A stretch of DNA of 64,000 nt from Clostridium saccharoperbutylacetonicum N1-4(HMT) (GCF_000340885.1 NC_020291.1:2665001-2729000); one strand, 5' to 3'. Numbered from the stretch's first letter, positions 7,467 through 17,957 are shown. The notes: generated from the letters alone by a model not told the origin. Translations and numbers: made by a program.

Positions 7467-9311
7467 ATGGCAGCGCAATTTTCTAACACAGAAGTAAAAG
7501 CACCTACTATGGGAGGAAGACCAAAAGGAGGCGGAAGGAATCGTTTTGGTCCAACTGAGAAACCTAAAAATACAAAAGGTACATTAATGCGAATAATTAA
7601 GATATATATGAGGTGGGGAAAAACTATCTTTGTAGCCATAGTATTAACAATTATATCTTCATTAATTTCAGTTTCAATTCCATATTACATAGGAAAAGCT
7701 TTTAATACTTTTAATATTGAAACTAGAACAGTAGATACAAAATTACTCATTTGGTTTTTAGGAACAATTACAATTTTATACATGATAAATTGGATTATTT
7801 CATCTATAAATGGTGTTATAATGTTAAAGGTTTCGCAAAAACTTGTGTTCGCAGTGCGTACTGAGTTTTTTCAAAAGCTACAGAAGCTTCCTTTAAAATT
7901 TTTTGATACTCGTTCTCATGGTGATACTATGAGTAGAATTACAAATGATGCAGATAACATAAGTTCTACTATTGCACAAACAACTACCCAATTAATATCA
8001 AGTATATTAACTTTAGCTGGATCATTAATAATAATGCTATCACTTAATGTTTTTTTAACTTTAGTTGTTTTATTATGTATTCCTTTAGTTATGCTTTTAA
8101 CGAGGGCAATTGCTAGAAATAGCCGATCTCATTTTTCAGCGCAGCAAAGGAGTTTAGGGAGCCTTAATGGAGTTATAGAGGAAAATATATTAGGGTTAAA
8201 AATGGTAAAAGCTTTTGGAAAACAACAGGATATTTTAAAGCAGTTTTCAACTATTAACGAAAAATTATACGAAAGCAGTACTAAAGCTCAAATATGGTCT
8301 GGATATATGATGCCTATTATGAATGTTATCAATAATTTAATCTTTGCAATAGTTGCAATTGTTGGAGGGATATTATCAGTTGGATATGGAGTATCTGTTG
8401 GAACTGTAGTTAGTTTCTTGAGTTATTCAAAACAATTTTCTATGCCATTAAATTCTATTGCAGGCATGTTTAATACAATTCAGTCAGCATTAGCAGGAGC
8501 TGAACGTGTATTTGAAATTTTAGATAGTGAAGAAGAATTTGCTGATTTTGAAAATGCAATTGAAATTATAGAGCCAAAAGGTAAAGTTGTCTTTGATAAT
8601 GTGTGTTTTTCATATGATAAGTCTAGAACTATATTAAAGGATGTAAGCTTTAAGGTTGAGGCGGGAGAGACAGTTGCATTAGTTGGAGAAACTGGTGCTG
8701 GAAAGACCACTATTGTTAATCTTCTGACACGTTTCTATGATGCTTTGAGCGGACAAATTGTAATTGATAATGAACCAATTACAAATATAAAGAGGAATAA
8801 TCTTAGAAAGTGTTTCTCAGTTGTCCTTCAAGATACTTGTTTTTTCACTGGTACAATTATGGATAATATTCGTTATTCACAAATTAATGCAACGGATGAA
8901 CAAGTGATAGCAGCAGCTAAAATTGCTCGGGCTCATGACTTTATTGATAAATTGCCAAAGGGATATAATACAAGGGTGTCTGGATCAACGGATAATCTAA
9001 GTCAGGGACAGCGCCAATTAGTTGCAATTGCTAGAGCAGTATTATGTGATAGTCCTATTTTAATTTTAGATGAGGCAACCAGTAGTGTTGATACTAAAAC
9101 AGAAAAAGATATTCAGCGTGCTTTAGTAAGTTTAATGAAAAATCGAACAAGCTTTTTAATAGCCCATCGTTTATCTACTATCAGAGATGCAGATAAAATT
9201 ATGGTTATTGGGGACGGAAAAATATTGGAAAGCGGAAATCATGAAGCTCTTATGGATTTAAAAGGCCAATATTATAATATGGTAATTAGTCAAATGGGAA
9301 AATTAAAGTAA
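7467..9311 (+). CDS. ABC exporter half-transporter, catalytic subunit
   Basis: 614 residues, with a basic Gly/Pro-rich N-terminus of ~40 residues, a six-helix transmembrane domain and an ATPase domain. Walker A GETGAGKT (407-414), signature LSQGQ, Walker B LILDEAT with catalytic Glu about 536, and H-loop IAHRLST are all intact, complementing the degenerate sites of the subunit at 5700. AAGGAGGTG overlaps the end of the preceding gene, and the ATG is 3 nt after its stop, so the two are co-translated. The heterodimer probably exports drugs or lipophilic compounds; the substrate is unknown. Confidence 0.92.
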   Translation: MAAQFSNTEVKAPTMGGRPKGGGRNRFGPTEKPKNTKGTLMRIIKIYMRWGKTIFVAIVLTIISSLISVSIPYYIGKAFNTFNIETRTVDTKLLIWFLGTITILYMINWIISSINGVIMLKVSQKLVFAVRTEFFQKLQKLPLKFFDTRSHGDTMSRITNDADNISSTIAQTTTQLISSILTLAGSLIIMLSLNVFLTLVVLLCIPLVMLLTRAIARNSRSHFSAQQRSLGSLNGVIEENILGLKMVKAFGKQQDILKQFSTINEKLYESSTKAQIWSGYMMPIMNVINNLIFAIVAIVGGILSVGYGVSVGTVVSFLSYSKQFSMPLNSIAGMFNTIQSALAGAERVFEILDSEEEFADFENAIEIIEPKGKVVFDNVCFSYDKSRTILKDVSFKVEAGETVALVGETGAGKTTIVNLLTRFYDALSGQIVIDNEPITNIKRNNLRKCFSVVLQDTCFFTGTIMDNIRYSQINATDEQVIAAAKIARAHDFIDKLPKGYNTRVSGSTDNLSQGQRQLVAIARAVLCDSPILILDEATSSVDTKTEKDIQRALVSLMKNRTSFLIAHRLSTIRDADKIMVIGDGKILESGNHEALMDLKGQYYNMVISQMGKLK

Positions 9312-9321
9312 AAATGAAGAT

Positions 9322-9377
9322 AAACATCAATGCTCGTTGGTTAAAATAAGTTAATCAATGAGCATTGATGTTTTTTT
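9322..9377 (+). terminator. Strong terminator after the ABC pair
   Basis: Long near-perfect stem (AAACATCAATGCTC with its complement, extended inward by TTAA/TTAA) followed by T7. Confidence 0.92.
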
Positions 9378-9521
9378 CAAAATTAAGCAATTTGCTTAAA
9401 AAATTAACAAACTCTATTAAAAATACTAAAAAAATAAAAAAAATGCAATTTAAATACGTTTACACTGAAAAAGTGTGATATAATATGAAAGATGGTTTGC
9501 GAATTGAAAAGGAGAGATTAA

Positions 9522-9935
9522 ATGTCAAAGAATTTTAAATGGACAAACATTATGAAAAAGTCAATTGCTTTTGGAATGGCTTTAAGCATTTGTTTAGGTG
9601 CAAAAGCTATATCATTAGGAAATGTAGCTAATGCAGCAACAGCAAACAGAGCATTGATTTGTTCAGCAACAGCATATACTGGAGGAACTGGAAACATTAC
9701 AGCAAGTGGATTACCAGTGCAAAGAGATCCAAGTGGACTTAGCACAGTGGCAGTAGATCCAAATGTAATACCGTTAGGATCGCATTTATATATTGAAGGA
9801 TATGGATATGCAATTGCAGCCGATACAGGTGGAGCAATAAAAGGAAATATAATAGATGTATACTTTAATAGTTCTAGTGAATGTAATAATTGGGGTACAA
9901 AAACAGTTCATGTCACAGTATTAGGAAATAAATAA
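9522..9935 (+). CDS. Secreted 3D-domain protein (putative cell-wall hydrolase)
   Basis: 137 residues. After a cytoplasmic MSKNFKWTNIMKK start comes a hydrophobic signal segment ending near NAATA, then a single 3D domain (about 45-137). 3D domains share the double-psi-barrel fold of MltA lytic transglycosylases, and their conserved Asp residues are visible in AADTGGAIKGNIIDVYF. It probably cleaves peptidoglycan outside the cell, like YocH and Sps-type proteins. The RBS AAGGAGA is well placed. A TATAAT lies about 40 nt upstream, overlapping a small ACACT/AGTGT palindrome. Confidence 0.88.
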   Translation: MSKNFKWTNIMKKSIAFGMALSICLGAKAISLGNVANAATANRALICSATAYTGGTGNITASGLPVQRDPSGLSTVAVDPNVIPLGSHLYIEGYGYAIAADTGGAIKGNIIDVYFNSSSECNNWGTKTVHVTVLGNK

Positions 9936-10317
9936 CATAATTGTGCAAATGTTAATGTTCCAGTAAAATAATTTGGATGAAAAGATCTGAATTTAATGCG
10001 CAGTAGTTTTCAATTATAGTTGCAACTTGTAGTTACAATTGAATGTATGAAAAAAAGTAAAACAGTCGTAATAGACGGAAAGTTATGTTAAAAGCAGAAA
10101 ACCGCGTTAAGAATGTTCAAAATTAAACAGCATAGATTGTCAAGCAAAAAAGTGTAACCATCAACGAGTTTAGTACTATTAATTTTGGTACTAATAAAAA
10201 AACAATATAATTTTGGCAGTGACATCATGATAACTTTCTATTTAGATAAACTTAAGATAAGGTTATCTAAAAAAATTAAATATTATATGGGAACCCCCGA
10301 TTTTTCGGGGGTTTTTG
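9936..10317 (+). other. Non-coding stretch ending in a strong terminator (possible sRNA or 3'UTR)
   Basis: No convincing ORF. Small stems are visible (TTAGTAC/GTACTAA at about 10170-10196; TTTAGATAA/TTATCTAAA at about 10239-10271). The stretch ends with an intrinsic terminator of six C/G pairs (AACCCCCGA/TCGGGGGTT, about 10292-10315) plus a T-run. The terminator is 350 nt from the 3D gene's stop, so the gap is either a long 3'UTR or an independent RNA. I see no riboswitch consensus I can name. Confidence 0.4.
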
Positions 10318-10487
10318 TATAATTATAATTATATTAAAGAATATCAATGCTGTTGCAATAATATTTGACAAAATGCTATAATTAAAACAATACTTATCCA
10401 ATAAAATAATTATAAGATAAATCTGTCATTAATTACTATAAACATTGTGGCTAGAATATTGAGAGGTTATATATGGGGAGGGTGATT

Positions 10488-13328
10488 ATGTCTAGGATAC
10501 CTATATTAAAAAAAATTGTAATCTTCAGTAGAACATGCTCATTAAGAATTTTAATTAGTGCTTTATTTATAGCATTAATGACTACAACTATTGGAATTAT
10601 AACGTTTATTGTATTTAGAAACTGGAATCTTTCAGAAAAAACTACAATAGAAAATATTCAGGAGGATACAAACAAGGATATTTTCAACGAAATACAATTA
10701 CTATTTTCTATACCTTTGTATAACAATGAAATTAATCATAGTATGATTGAAAATAAAGTAATTGATATACATAATGAAAAGCAAAGAGATAAATTTTTTG
10801 CAGGGGTTGTTAAATCAGGGAATGATGAAATTTATAGCTTTAGTTTTGGAACAGAAAATGGGGAATATTATGGAGCACGAAAAAATGAAAATGATCAAAT
10901 AGAAATTTATAGAAGTAATGCTGATACCAATGGTCATTCAATGTACTATAGCGTAAATGATGATTTATCAGAAGGAACTTTTGTAAAGGATTATGGTAAC
11001 TTTGATCCTAGAACAAGGGATTGGTATATACAAGCAAAAGAACAAAAAAAGACTGTATTTTCCGATATTTATAAACATTTTATAAAAGATGACTTGGCTT
11101 TATCGGCAGCATATCCTATTTACAATAAAGACGGTACAATTCAAGGGGTAATGGGAACGCACATAACTCTTTCAACTCTTAATGAATCTTTAAAAAAAAT
11201 AGCAGACAATAAATCAGCAACAGCATACATAATTGAAAATAACTCTGGATACTTAGTAGCAAATTCTTTAGAAAAGCCTAATTTTGAGAAGCTATCAGAT
11301 GGAAATATAAAAAGAACACTAATTGGAGAATTTAGTGATAAATCAATAAATGATGCATACGAAAATTATAAAAATACTTCTAATACCACCTTTGTAACAA
11401 AAATTGGAAATGAAACTTATCATATAAAAATTTTTGAATATGAAAAAGAAGGACTAGATTGGCTTATAGTAACTTCAATGCCTGAAAGTGTCTTTACAAA
11501 AGAAATTACTAATTCCATTAATATTGCAATTTTTCTTAGTATAACATCACTTGCTTTAGCAATAATAATTCATCTACAAAGTACTAAATTTATTTTAAGA
11601 CCTATTGAAGAATTGACTATTTCAGCGGATAAATTTTCAAAAGGAGATTTATCTGAAAGAGCCAAAATTTTTCGAAATGATGAAGTTGGAAAATTATCTA
11701 CGGCTTTTAATCATATGGCAGAGGAATTATATTCATTGATAAATAATCTGGAAGACAAGATTAATGAAAGAACCAATGAATTAATTGCAGCTAAAGATAT
11801 TGCTGAAGAAGCGAACAGAGCTAAAAGTGAATTTTTGGCAAACATGAGCCATGAAATAAGGACACCTATGAATGGAGTAGTTGGATTTTTAAGTCTTTTA
11901 GAGAAAACTGATTTAAATACGTCTCAAAGAGAATTTATTGATACAATTAAGGTTTCCTCTGAGACTTTGCTGGCAGTGATTAATGATATATTGGATATTT
12001 CTAAAATTGAAGCTGGAAAAATGGAACTTGAAAATATTCCTTTTAATATTACTACCATAATTGAGAGAACGGTATTCTTGTTCAATGGGAGAGCAAAGGA
12101 GAAGGAAATTAAATTGAATTTATCTATAGATTCAAAGATTCCTGATTTTTTGAAGGGGGATTCAACAAAGTTAAGGCAGGTTATAAGTAATTTAATTAGT
12201 AATGCTGTTAAATTCACAAATGAAGGTGAAATTCTTGTTGAAGCTTCATTAGTCAATCAGACTGAAGTCGATACAGAAATTTATTTTAAGGTCAGAGATA
12301 CTGGAATAGGTATGAATGAACATGAAATGGCTAAATTATTCAAACCATTTAGTCAAGCTGATTCCTCATCGACTAGAAAATATGGTGGTACTGGATTAGG
12401 TCTTGCAATATGTAAGAAAATAGTTGAGCTTATGGGAGGGACAATCGGAGTTGTAAGCAAAAAAGATGAGGGTACAACATTTTATTTTAATTTGATATTA
12501 AATAATCCTAGTGAAGAAGAAATATTTAATTTAAAACAAGAAGATAAAAATATGACTGACATCAAATTTATGGAGAAAAGTGATTTAAGAATATTATTAG
12601 TTGAAGACAATGAGATTAATAGGAGGTTCTTCATTAATAGTTTAAAGCTAATAGGATTATCTTGTGATATTGCAGTTAATGGTTTAGAAGCATTGAATGC
12701 TTGTAAAATTAAAGATTATCATATAATTTTTATGGATTGTCAAATGCCAGAAATGGACGGCTATGAAGCAACAAGAAAAATACGTCAATTAGAAGCTGGT
12801 TCAAAACACACAACAATAATAGCAATGACCGCACATTCTATGAAAGGAGATGCAAATGAATGTTTTAAAGCTGGAATGGATGATTATTTAAGTAAGCCTT
12901 TTGTATTTGAACAGATGGTAGAAATGTTACAAAAGCACAGTAAAACTGATGATAATAGAACTTTAAAAAATTCCAGTGATTCAAGTGAAGATAGAATTAA
13001 TAAGAATAAAGATTCTTCTTTTGATGATATTGTTAAGCTTCTTACTGAGGAATCAGGTTTTGATGAAGAATTTTGCCGAGAATTGGTTGAAGACTTTTGT
13101 ATACAGGCAGAAAAATTATTAACTGAAATAAAAGACAATATAGCCAAAGATAATTTAATTGAAGCACGTACGAATTTACATAAATTAAAAGGTTCTGCTG
13201 GAACTGTGAGAGCTAATGATATAGCTAAAATTGCAGTGGAAGCAGAAGAAAAAGCAAAAATAGGTTCAAAAGATTTATTGATCGAATTAATACAAAAAGC
13301 TGAAAATTTATTAAACAAATTATTGTAA
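10488..13328 (+). CDS. Membrane hybrid sensor histidine kinase (dCache-HAMP-HisKA-HATPase-REC-Hpt)
   Basis: 946 residues. TM1 is at about 19-43, then an extracellular region of ~300 residues with dCache features ([27 protein letters not shown]), TM2 at about 345-365, HAMP, HisKA with His455 ([11 protein letters not shown]), HATPase with DTGIGM and GGTGLGLAI, a receiver with Asp750 ([11 protein letters not shown]) and a C-terminal Hpt with His898 ([10 protein letters not shown]). All parts of a phosphorelay are in one chain. An ATG at 10473 is in frame, but GGGGAGGG just after it is the RBS for 10488. The next gene starts 20 nt downstream and is its probable output. Confidence 0.93.
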   Translation: MSRIPILKKIVIFSRTCSLRILISALFIALMTTTIGIITFIVFRNWNLSEKTTIENIQEDTNKDIFNEIQLLFSIPLYNNEINHSMIENKVIDIHNEKQRDKFFAGVVKSGNDEIYSFSFGTENGEYYGARKNENDQIEIYRSNADTNGHSMYYSVNDDLSEGTFVKDYGNFDPRTRDWYIQAKEQKKTVFSDIYKHFIKDDLALSAAYPIYNKDGTIQGVMGTHITLSTLNESLKKIADNKSATAYIIENNSGYLVANSLEKPNFEKLSDGNIKRTLIGEFSDKSINDAYENYKNTSNTTFVTKIGNETYHIKIFEYEKEGLDWLIVTSMPESVFTKEITNSINIAIFLSITSLALAIIIHLQSTKFILRPIEELTISADKFSKGDLSERAKIFRNDEVGKLSTAFNHMAEELYSLINNLEDKINERTNELIAAKDIAEEANRAKSEFLANMSHEIRTPMNGVVGFLSLLEKTDLNTSQREFIDTIKVSSETLLAVINDILDISKIEAGKMELENIPFNITTIIERTVFLFNGRAKEKEIKLNLSIDSKIPDFLKGDSTKLRQVISNLISNAVKFTNEGEILVEASLVNQTEVDTEIYFKVRDTGIGMNEHEMAKLFKPFSQADSSSTRKYGGTGLGLAICKKIVELMGGTIGVVSKKDEGTTFYFNLILNNPSEEEIFNLKQEDKNMTDIKFMEKSDLRILLVEDNEINRRFFINSLKLIGLSCDIAVNGLEALNACKIKDYHIIFMDCQMPEMDGYEATRKIRQLEAGSKHTTIIAMTAHSMKGDANECFKAGMDDYLSKPFVFEQMVEMLQKHSKTDDNRTLKNSSDSSEDRINKNKDSSFDDIVKLLTEESGFDEEFCRELVEDFCIQAEKLLTEIKDNIAKDNLIEARTNLHKLKGSAGTVRANDIAKIAVEAEEKAKIGSKDLLIELIQKAENLLNKLL

Positions 13329-13349
13329 TGAGAGTGGGTGAGTAAATTT

Positions 13350-14768
13350 ATGAGAGGGAATATACTAATTATTGATGATTCTTCAATCGAAAGAAAAATT
13401 ATAAATCAAGCAATTAAGAATAGGCTAGATGATATAAACATATTTGAAGTGGACAATGGCTTGGATATTTCCAAAAAACTTTTAGAAAACAATATACATG
13501 CATGTGTATTAGATGTAATGATGCCTCAAAAAAATGGATTTCAGGTATTACAAGAAATTAAGGAAGATTGTAATTTGATGGATATACCAGTAATTGTATG
13601 TACTGGTATATCGGATAAAGCAGCAGTAGAAAAGGCTTTAAGTCTTGGGGCATTTGATTATTTTGCAAAACCATTAACCGAGGAAGCAATTAAAATTTCG
13701 TTACCTCTAAAGATAAAAAACGCTATTGATCTTATGAAGCGGAAAGAAGAAATTATTTATTTGAGTTATCATGATCAATTAACTGGATTATATAATAGAA
13801 GATTTTTTGAAGAAGAATTGGCAAGAATTAATACAAGATCAAATCTACCAATAACTCTTATAATGGGAGATTTAAATGGCTTGAAATTAATAAATGATTC
13901 CTTTGGACATGCAATGGGAGATGAAGTGATTAAAAGAGTTGGTAAGATGATGAAGCTTGGCAGTAGAGAAGATGATATTGTTGCAAGGCTAGCTGGGGAT
14001 GAGTTTGTTATTATATCGCCTAAAACTGATGAAAAGGAAGCTTGCAAAATAATTAATAACATTATGTCATTATTAGCAAAAGAAAAAGTTGGATCAGTAG
14101 AGGTTTCAATCTCCTTAGGGTATGGATGTAAGTATAATGACGAAGAGAAAATTGAAGATGTATTTAAGAAAGCAGAAGATACAATGTATGGGAAAAAGGT
14201 ATTTGAAAGTCAAAGTATGAGAGGGAGAACAATTAAAACGGTAATCAATACTCTTAGAGAGAAAAGTAAAATTGAAAGTGAGCATTCATTTAGAGTTTCA
14301 GCTTTGTGCAAAAGAGTTGGGGAAGCTTTAGATTTACCTATAAATGAAATTAATAAATTAGTTTCAGCAGGTGAATTGCATGATATAGGAAAAATAATCG
14401 TTGATGAAAGAACAATAAATAAACCAGGCAAACTTACAGCGGATGAATGGGAAGAAGTTAAACGTCATTCAGAAATTGGATATAGAATGATTAGTACAGT
14501 GGATGATATGACTGAAATAGCAAATTATATATTATATCATCATGAGAGATGGGATGGAAGTGGATATCCAAAAGGATTGAAGGGAGAAGAGATACCTTTT
14601 ATTTCAAGAATTATAACTATAGCTGATGCGTATGATGCAATGGTAAGTGAACGATGCTATAAAGATATACTTTCTAAAGAAGCAGCAATAGAAGAATTGA
14701 AGAATAATGCTGGAAGTCAATTTGATCCTGACCTAGTCAAAATATTTATTAACAAAGTATTAAAATGA
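13350..14768 (+). CDS. Response regulator with GGDEF and HD-GYP domains
   Basis: 472 residues. Receiver domain with Asp55 (VLDVMMPQKNG), then GGDEF (about 135-290) with active-site sequence AGDEF at 215-219, then HD-GYP (about 300-472) with HDIGK (His344-Asp345) and HHERWDGSGYP (397-407). GGDEF domains make and HD-GYP domains degrade cyclic di-GMP. AGDEF is known to be functional in some enzymes, so both activities are possible. Directly downstream of the hybrid kinase, it probably receives phosphate from that kinase's Hpt. A GTG 12 nt upstream is an alternative start; GGGTGA favours the ATG. Confidence 0.9.
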   Translation: MRGNILIIDDSSIERKIINQAIKNRLDDINIFEVDNGLDISKKLLENNIHACVLDVMMPQKNGFQVLQEIKEDCNLMDIPVIVCTGISDKAAVEKALSLGAFDYFAKPLTEEAIKISLPLKIKNAIDLMKRKEEIIYLSYHDQLTGLYNRRFFEEELARINTRSNLPITLIMGDLNGLKLINDSFGHAMGDEVIKRVGKMMKLGSREDDIVARLAGDEFVIISPKTDEKEACKIINNIMSLLAKEKVGSVEVSISLGYGCKYNDEEKIEDVFKKAEDTMYGKKVFESQSMRGRTIKTVINTLREKSKIESEHSFRVSALCKRVGEALDLPINEINKLVSAGELHDIGKIIVDERTINKPGKLTADEWEEVKRHSEIGYRMISTVDDMTEIANYILYHHERWDGSGYPKGLKGEEIPFISRIITIADAYDAMVSERCYKDILSKEAAIEELKNNAGSQFDPDLVKIFINKVLK

Positions 14769-14786
14769 TTTAAGAATTGTTAGAAC

Positions 14787-14982
14787 ATAAAAAAATCGCA
14801 GGCGACTGTGGAGCCGTAGATTTTTAATATTAAGTTCCGTATTGTGCTTCGCACTCTTTTTATAGGTGCGCATCTGCCTTTTCGAACGCATGTGAGAAAA
14901 ATGTGCACATTAGAAAAGGCAGCTATGCTGCATATAAGAACATTTTATGCAGGCGAATATGATTTATTTTTTATTCTTTTAA
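14787..14982 (+). repeat. Dispersed hairpin element, family B, copy 1 (~195 bp)
   Basis: Nearly identical over most of its length to the inverted copy at 57908-58185. It contains a mini-hairpin GTGCTTCGCAC, a stem GCCTTTTC/GAAAAGGC, and the octamer GCAGGCGA near both ends in direct orientation. Relative to the other copy it lacks about 80 bp that would complete the opposite arm. No ORF. Together with the terminator at 15058 it fills the gap before the CBS gene. Confidence 0.82.
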
Positions 14983-15057
14983 AATATTAAACCTAATTAA
15001 TTAGTCTGTTTCAAAAGTTATCCACAGATTGTCCAACAATATAATTTCCTAAAGAAT

Positions 15058-15095
15058 AAAAAAGGCTTATCTTAAAGTAGGATAAGCCTTTTTTG
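15058..15095. terminator. Bidirectional terminator
   Basis: AAAAAGGCTTATC pairs with GATAAGCCTTTTTT around a 9-nt loop, with U-tracts possible on both strands. It lies at the 3' end of the CBS gene (-). Confidence 0.9.
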
Positions 15096-15133
15096 AATTA
15101 TTATAGTTAGGAATTTTATTAGCTTCTTATTAA

Positions 15134-15562
15134 TTATTGTTGATTTTTTGTTGGTTCAGAAATATTTTTTAGAGCTTCTTCTGCATTATTTTGCAAAGAA
15201 GGTTCTACTGAAATATCTCCAAGAGAAAGTATACCAACTAAATGATTATTTTCGATAATAGGTAATCTTCGTATTTGTTGCTCACTCATTATTTTTGCTG
15301 CATCATGAATATTCATGTTAGGATTTCCAGTAACAGGATTTGATGTCATAACATCTTTTATTTTTTGTTCATTTGAAAACCCACCTGGCGCTACAGATCT
15401 TAATGTAATATCTCTATCTGTAACTATTCCAACTAATTCTTCATTTTTGCATACTGGCACAGAACCTACATCAAATTGACTCATAATCTGGGCAGCTCTT
15501 TCAATAGAGTCTTCTGAATTTAAACTTACTATATCTTTTGACATTATATCTCTTACTATCAT
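15134..15562 (-). CDS. Tandem CBS-domain protein
   Basis: 142 residues forming one CBS pair: residues 1-60 (MSKDIVSLNSEDSIERAAQIM, GIVTDRD) and about 68-125 (PVTGNPNMNIHDAAKIM, RRLPIIENNHLVGILSLGDI). CBS pairs usually bind adenine nucleotides and sense energy state or signals. No catalytic domain is fused, so it is a stand-alone sensor module of unknown partner. GGAGGTGATCTC precedes the ATG. It is on the opposite strand to the kinase genes and follows the large cell-wall hydrolase gene on its own strand, 64 nt away. Confidence 0.9.
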   Translation of the reverse strand: MIVRDIMSKDIVSLNSEDSIERAAQIMSQFDVGSVPVCKNEELVGIVTDRDITLRSVAPGGFSNEQKIKDVMTSNPVTGNPNMNIHDAAKIMSEQQIRRLPIIENNHLVGILSLGDISVEPSLQNNAEEALKNISEPTKNQQ

Positions 15563-15626
15563 GAGATCACCTCCAAAGATATGCTTCCCAAATAATATGA
15601 ATTTTATTAAACAGAATTTAATATTA

Positions 15627-17606
15627 TTAGTTTAAAATGTCTTGAGTAAATGCGTCTAAATCAACATTAGCATTAATTCCGTTTATTTTTCCAGAATCAG
15701 TAAATTGATGTCCAATTCTGCTTGTCCAAATTGAATTAGATGGTAGATTTTTAAAGGCAGTATTATTATAATTTGCTTCCCATAATGGATAACTAGATAA
15801 ACGTCCATCTAAGTTACTAATAAAATTAGAATACGTATAAATGCATATATTCATATTACTTATTCTTTTAAATTCATTTATAAACCTTACAGCATAATCA
15901 GAAACATTAAATCCAGAAGTTTCTATGTCTAAACAAGGCTTAAGATCACTTTTTTTATTTTTTATGTTGTTATAAAAATTTTGTGCTTGTGTTTCAGGAG
16001 CACTTGTCCCAACTAAAAAGTGATAAAAACCTGTTTTTATACCAACATTTTGAGCATTAGTATAATAAGTTGATAAATAAGGATCAACAAAAGTTGTGCC
16101 TTCAGTAGCTTTAATATATACATATTTCGTGCCAGAATATTTAACTTTACTAAAATCTATATTTCCATCATGATTACTAATATCTATAGCATATATCAAA
16201 TTTGAGTTAGTAGATGCATTTGTATTGCTAGGAGTAGTATCAGTTTTTGAATTACTTGAAGAATTATTTGTATCTGAAGTTGATTTTTTTATAGCTTTTC
16301 CATCAGTTCCTATTATATAAGGGTCAACTGTTGTATTTGTAAGCATTTTTCCTGTGCTCATATCTAAATAATATAAATCTCCATTGGATGCTGTAAACCA
16401 TCCTTTTTGCATAGAGCCATTATCTTTAAAATAGTACCAGACTCCATTAATAGTAATCCAGCCTTTAGCCATTGCACCAGTTTCATATAAATAATAACTT
16501 AAGTTATTATCTTTAATCCAACCTGTTGCCATACTTCCATCTGAATTGAAATAATACCAATGATTGTCTAGCAATTTCCATCCTTTTAACATTTCACCAC
16601 TAGGATCAAAGAGGTAATTATTACCATCTATCTTCCTTAATCCAGTTACCATACTTCCATCACCTTGAAGATAATACCAACAGCCACCTAGATACCTCCA
16701 GCCTATAATCATTGCGCCTGAATCATCGAGATAATACCAAGTTCCGCTTAATTGAATCCATCCTGTTGCCATTGTGCCATCATCTTGTAAGTAATACCAA
16801 TAGTTATCAGGTTTAATCCATCCCTTAGCCTTGTTTTTATCAGAAGTGTAATAATACCAAGAACCATAGATTTGTCTCCAGCCTATAGTTGAAGTAATAT
16901 TAACTGGAGAATTATTGATTCCAACAACAGTTGTTATGTTTGGAGAATTTGGGATAGTCTCAGGTTTACCAGGATTTGGTGACGAATTATCCTTTGAGTC
17001 AGTGTTTGTATTGTCTTTAGTTGAATTTATTAAGTCTTTATATAAATTAATTATTTGATCTCCATAAGATGTATTTGTAGCCCAAATTCCGCTAAGATCA
17101 CTTATCTTGATAGCTTTACCTTTAAGACTTGATGATTGTTTTTCATCATAAGAACTATCTCTTGGATAACCCTTAACGCCAGCTAATAATGCCAAATGGT
17201 CTAAATGGGCCTGTACACCTTCATCCCAGCTATCAAATTTTTGATAAGTATCTTTATCAGTACCTGATCCAGATGACTTTTTTAAGCCACATGGGTTATA
17301 ATAACTTGAATCAAGAACACCGCCAAAATTTCCATATCCAGTTTCTACTGCAGCTTGTACATAAGCAATTGCAGGATTTACATCACCATGATCTGATGAA
17401 TATTTAAAATAAAGGTCAGCTAGCTTTAAAAAATCACTTGATGCACCTTTAGATTTTGCCCAATTCTTTGCCTCTTTTGAAGTTACTTCACTTTCAGATA
17501 TTAACTTATAATCTGTCGTTGCAGCTTGAACATTCAAAGTTGGAATAAAACTTAATATCATTGCGAATGTTAAAACAAGAGTAACAAATTTCTTTTTAAT
17601 ATTCAT
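15627..17606 (-). CDS. Bifunctional cell-wall hydrolase: glucosaminidase + cell-wall-binding repeats + GH25 lysozyme
   Basis: 659 residues. Signal peptide (1-28, ending VQAA), an N-terminal glucosaminidase-like domain (about 35-195; AIAYVQAAVETGYGNFGG, LKGKAIKISDLSGIWATN), a Ser/Asn/Pro linker, eight or so ~20-residue Trp/Tyr repeats of the choline-binding type (about 240-420; GWIQLSGTWYYLDDSGAM), a second linker, and a C-terminal GH25 muramidase (about 470-659) with YAIDISNHDG and CLDIETSG carrying the acidic catalytic residues. It would cut both glycosidic bonds of peptidoglycan. RBS AAGGAGAT; monocistronic. Confidence 0.9.
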   Translation of the reverse strand: MNIKKKFVTLVLTFAMILSFIPTLNVQAATTDYKLISESEVTSKEAKNWAKSKGASSDFLKLADLYFKYSSDHGDVNPAIAYVQAAVETGYGNFGGVLDSSYYNPCGLKKSSGSGTDKDTYQKFDSWDEGVQAHLDHLALLAGVKGYPRDSSYDEKQSSSLKGKAIKISDLSGIWATNTSYGDQIINLYKDLINSTKDNTNTDSKDNSSPNPGKPETIPNSPNITTVVGINNSPVNITSTIGWRQIYGSWYYYTSDKNKAKGWIKPDNYWYYLQDDGTMATGWIQLSGTWYYLDDSGAMIIGWRYLGGCWYYLQGDGSMVTGLRKIDGNNYLFDPSGEMLKGWKLLDNHWYYFNSDGSMATGWIKDNNLSYYLYETGAMAKGWITINGVWYYFKDNGSMQKGWFTASNGDLYYLDMSTGKMLTNTTVDPYIIGTDGKAIKKSTSDTNNSSSNSKTDTTPSNTNASTNSNLIYAIDISNHDGNIDFSKVKYSGTKYVYIKATEGTTFVDPYLSTYYTNAQNVGIKTGFYHFLVGTSAPETQAQNFYNNIKNKKSDLKPCLDIETSGFNVSDYAVRFINEFKRISNMNICIYTYSNFISNLDGRLSSYPLWEANYNNTAFKNLPSNSIWTSRIGHQFTDSGKINGINANVDLDAFTQDILN

Positions 17607-17957
17607 ATTTTTTATCTCCTTAGTACAGTTATTTTTTGGAAATTAGATTCTAATTACAACATAGTGGAAATTATACATTTGATATAACATATTGTCAATG
17701 TTTAACAGTAGTTTTAACAATTTTGTAATATCTTTTCTCTCTATAGAGTTTATTGTTGAGTAACATCTTAAAAGTAGTCTAGAATGTTTATTTTATGCTA
17801 TAATTAGTCTAAATATATTTAGTAATACACTATTTTAATACAACCGAGTTTTAAATATTGAGTACTAAAAATTAAAATAATAGATGATATATTCAAAGAT
17901 ATTTCGAGTGATTTAAAGATTATAGCGTTATAAAATACAAAGTATAGGGGTGGGTTT
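17607..17957. other. Intergenic region between divergent hydrolase and cheD genes
   Basis: 351 bp of AT-rich sequence holding the promoters of both divergent genes. A small palindrome CTAAATATATTTAG is visible near 17810. I found no gene, RNA or repeat in it. Confidence 0.5.

Noticed and set aside
9960..10290. c-di-GMP or c-di-AMP riboswitch upstream of the hybrid kinase
   Set aside because: I could not find the conserved core of either class, and the terminator isolates the region from the kinase gene.
12884..13318. 144-codon frame antisense to the hybrid kinase
   Set aside because: Lies over the receiver/Hpt coding region; composition and lack of RBS indicate a shadow frame.
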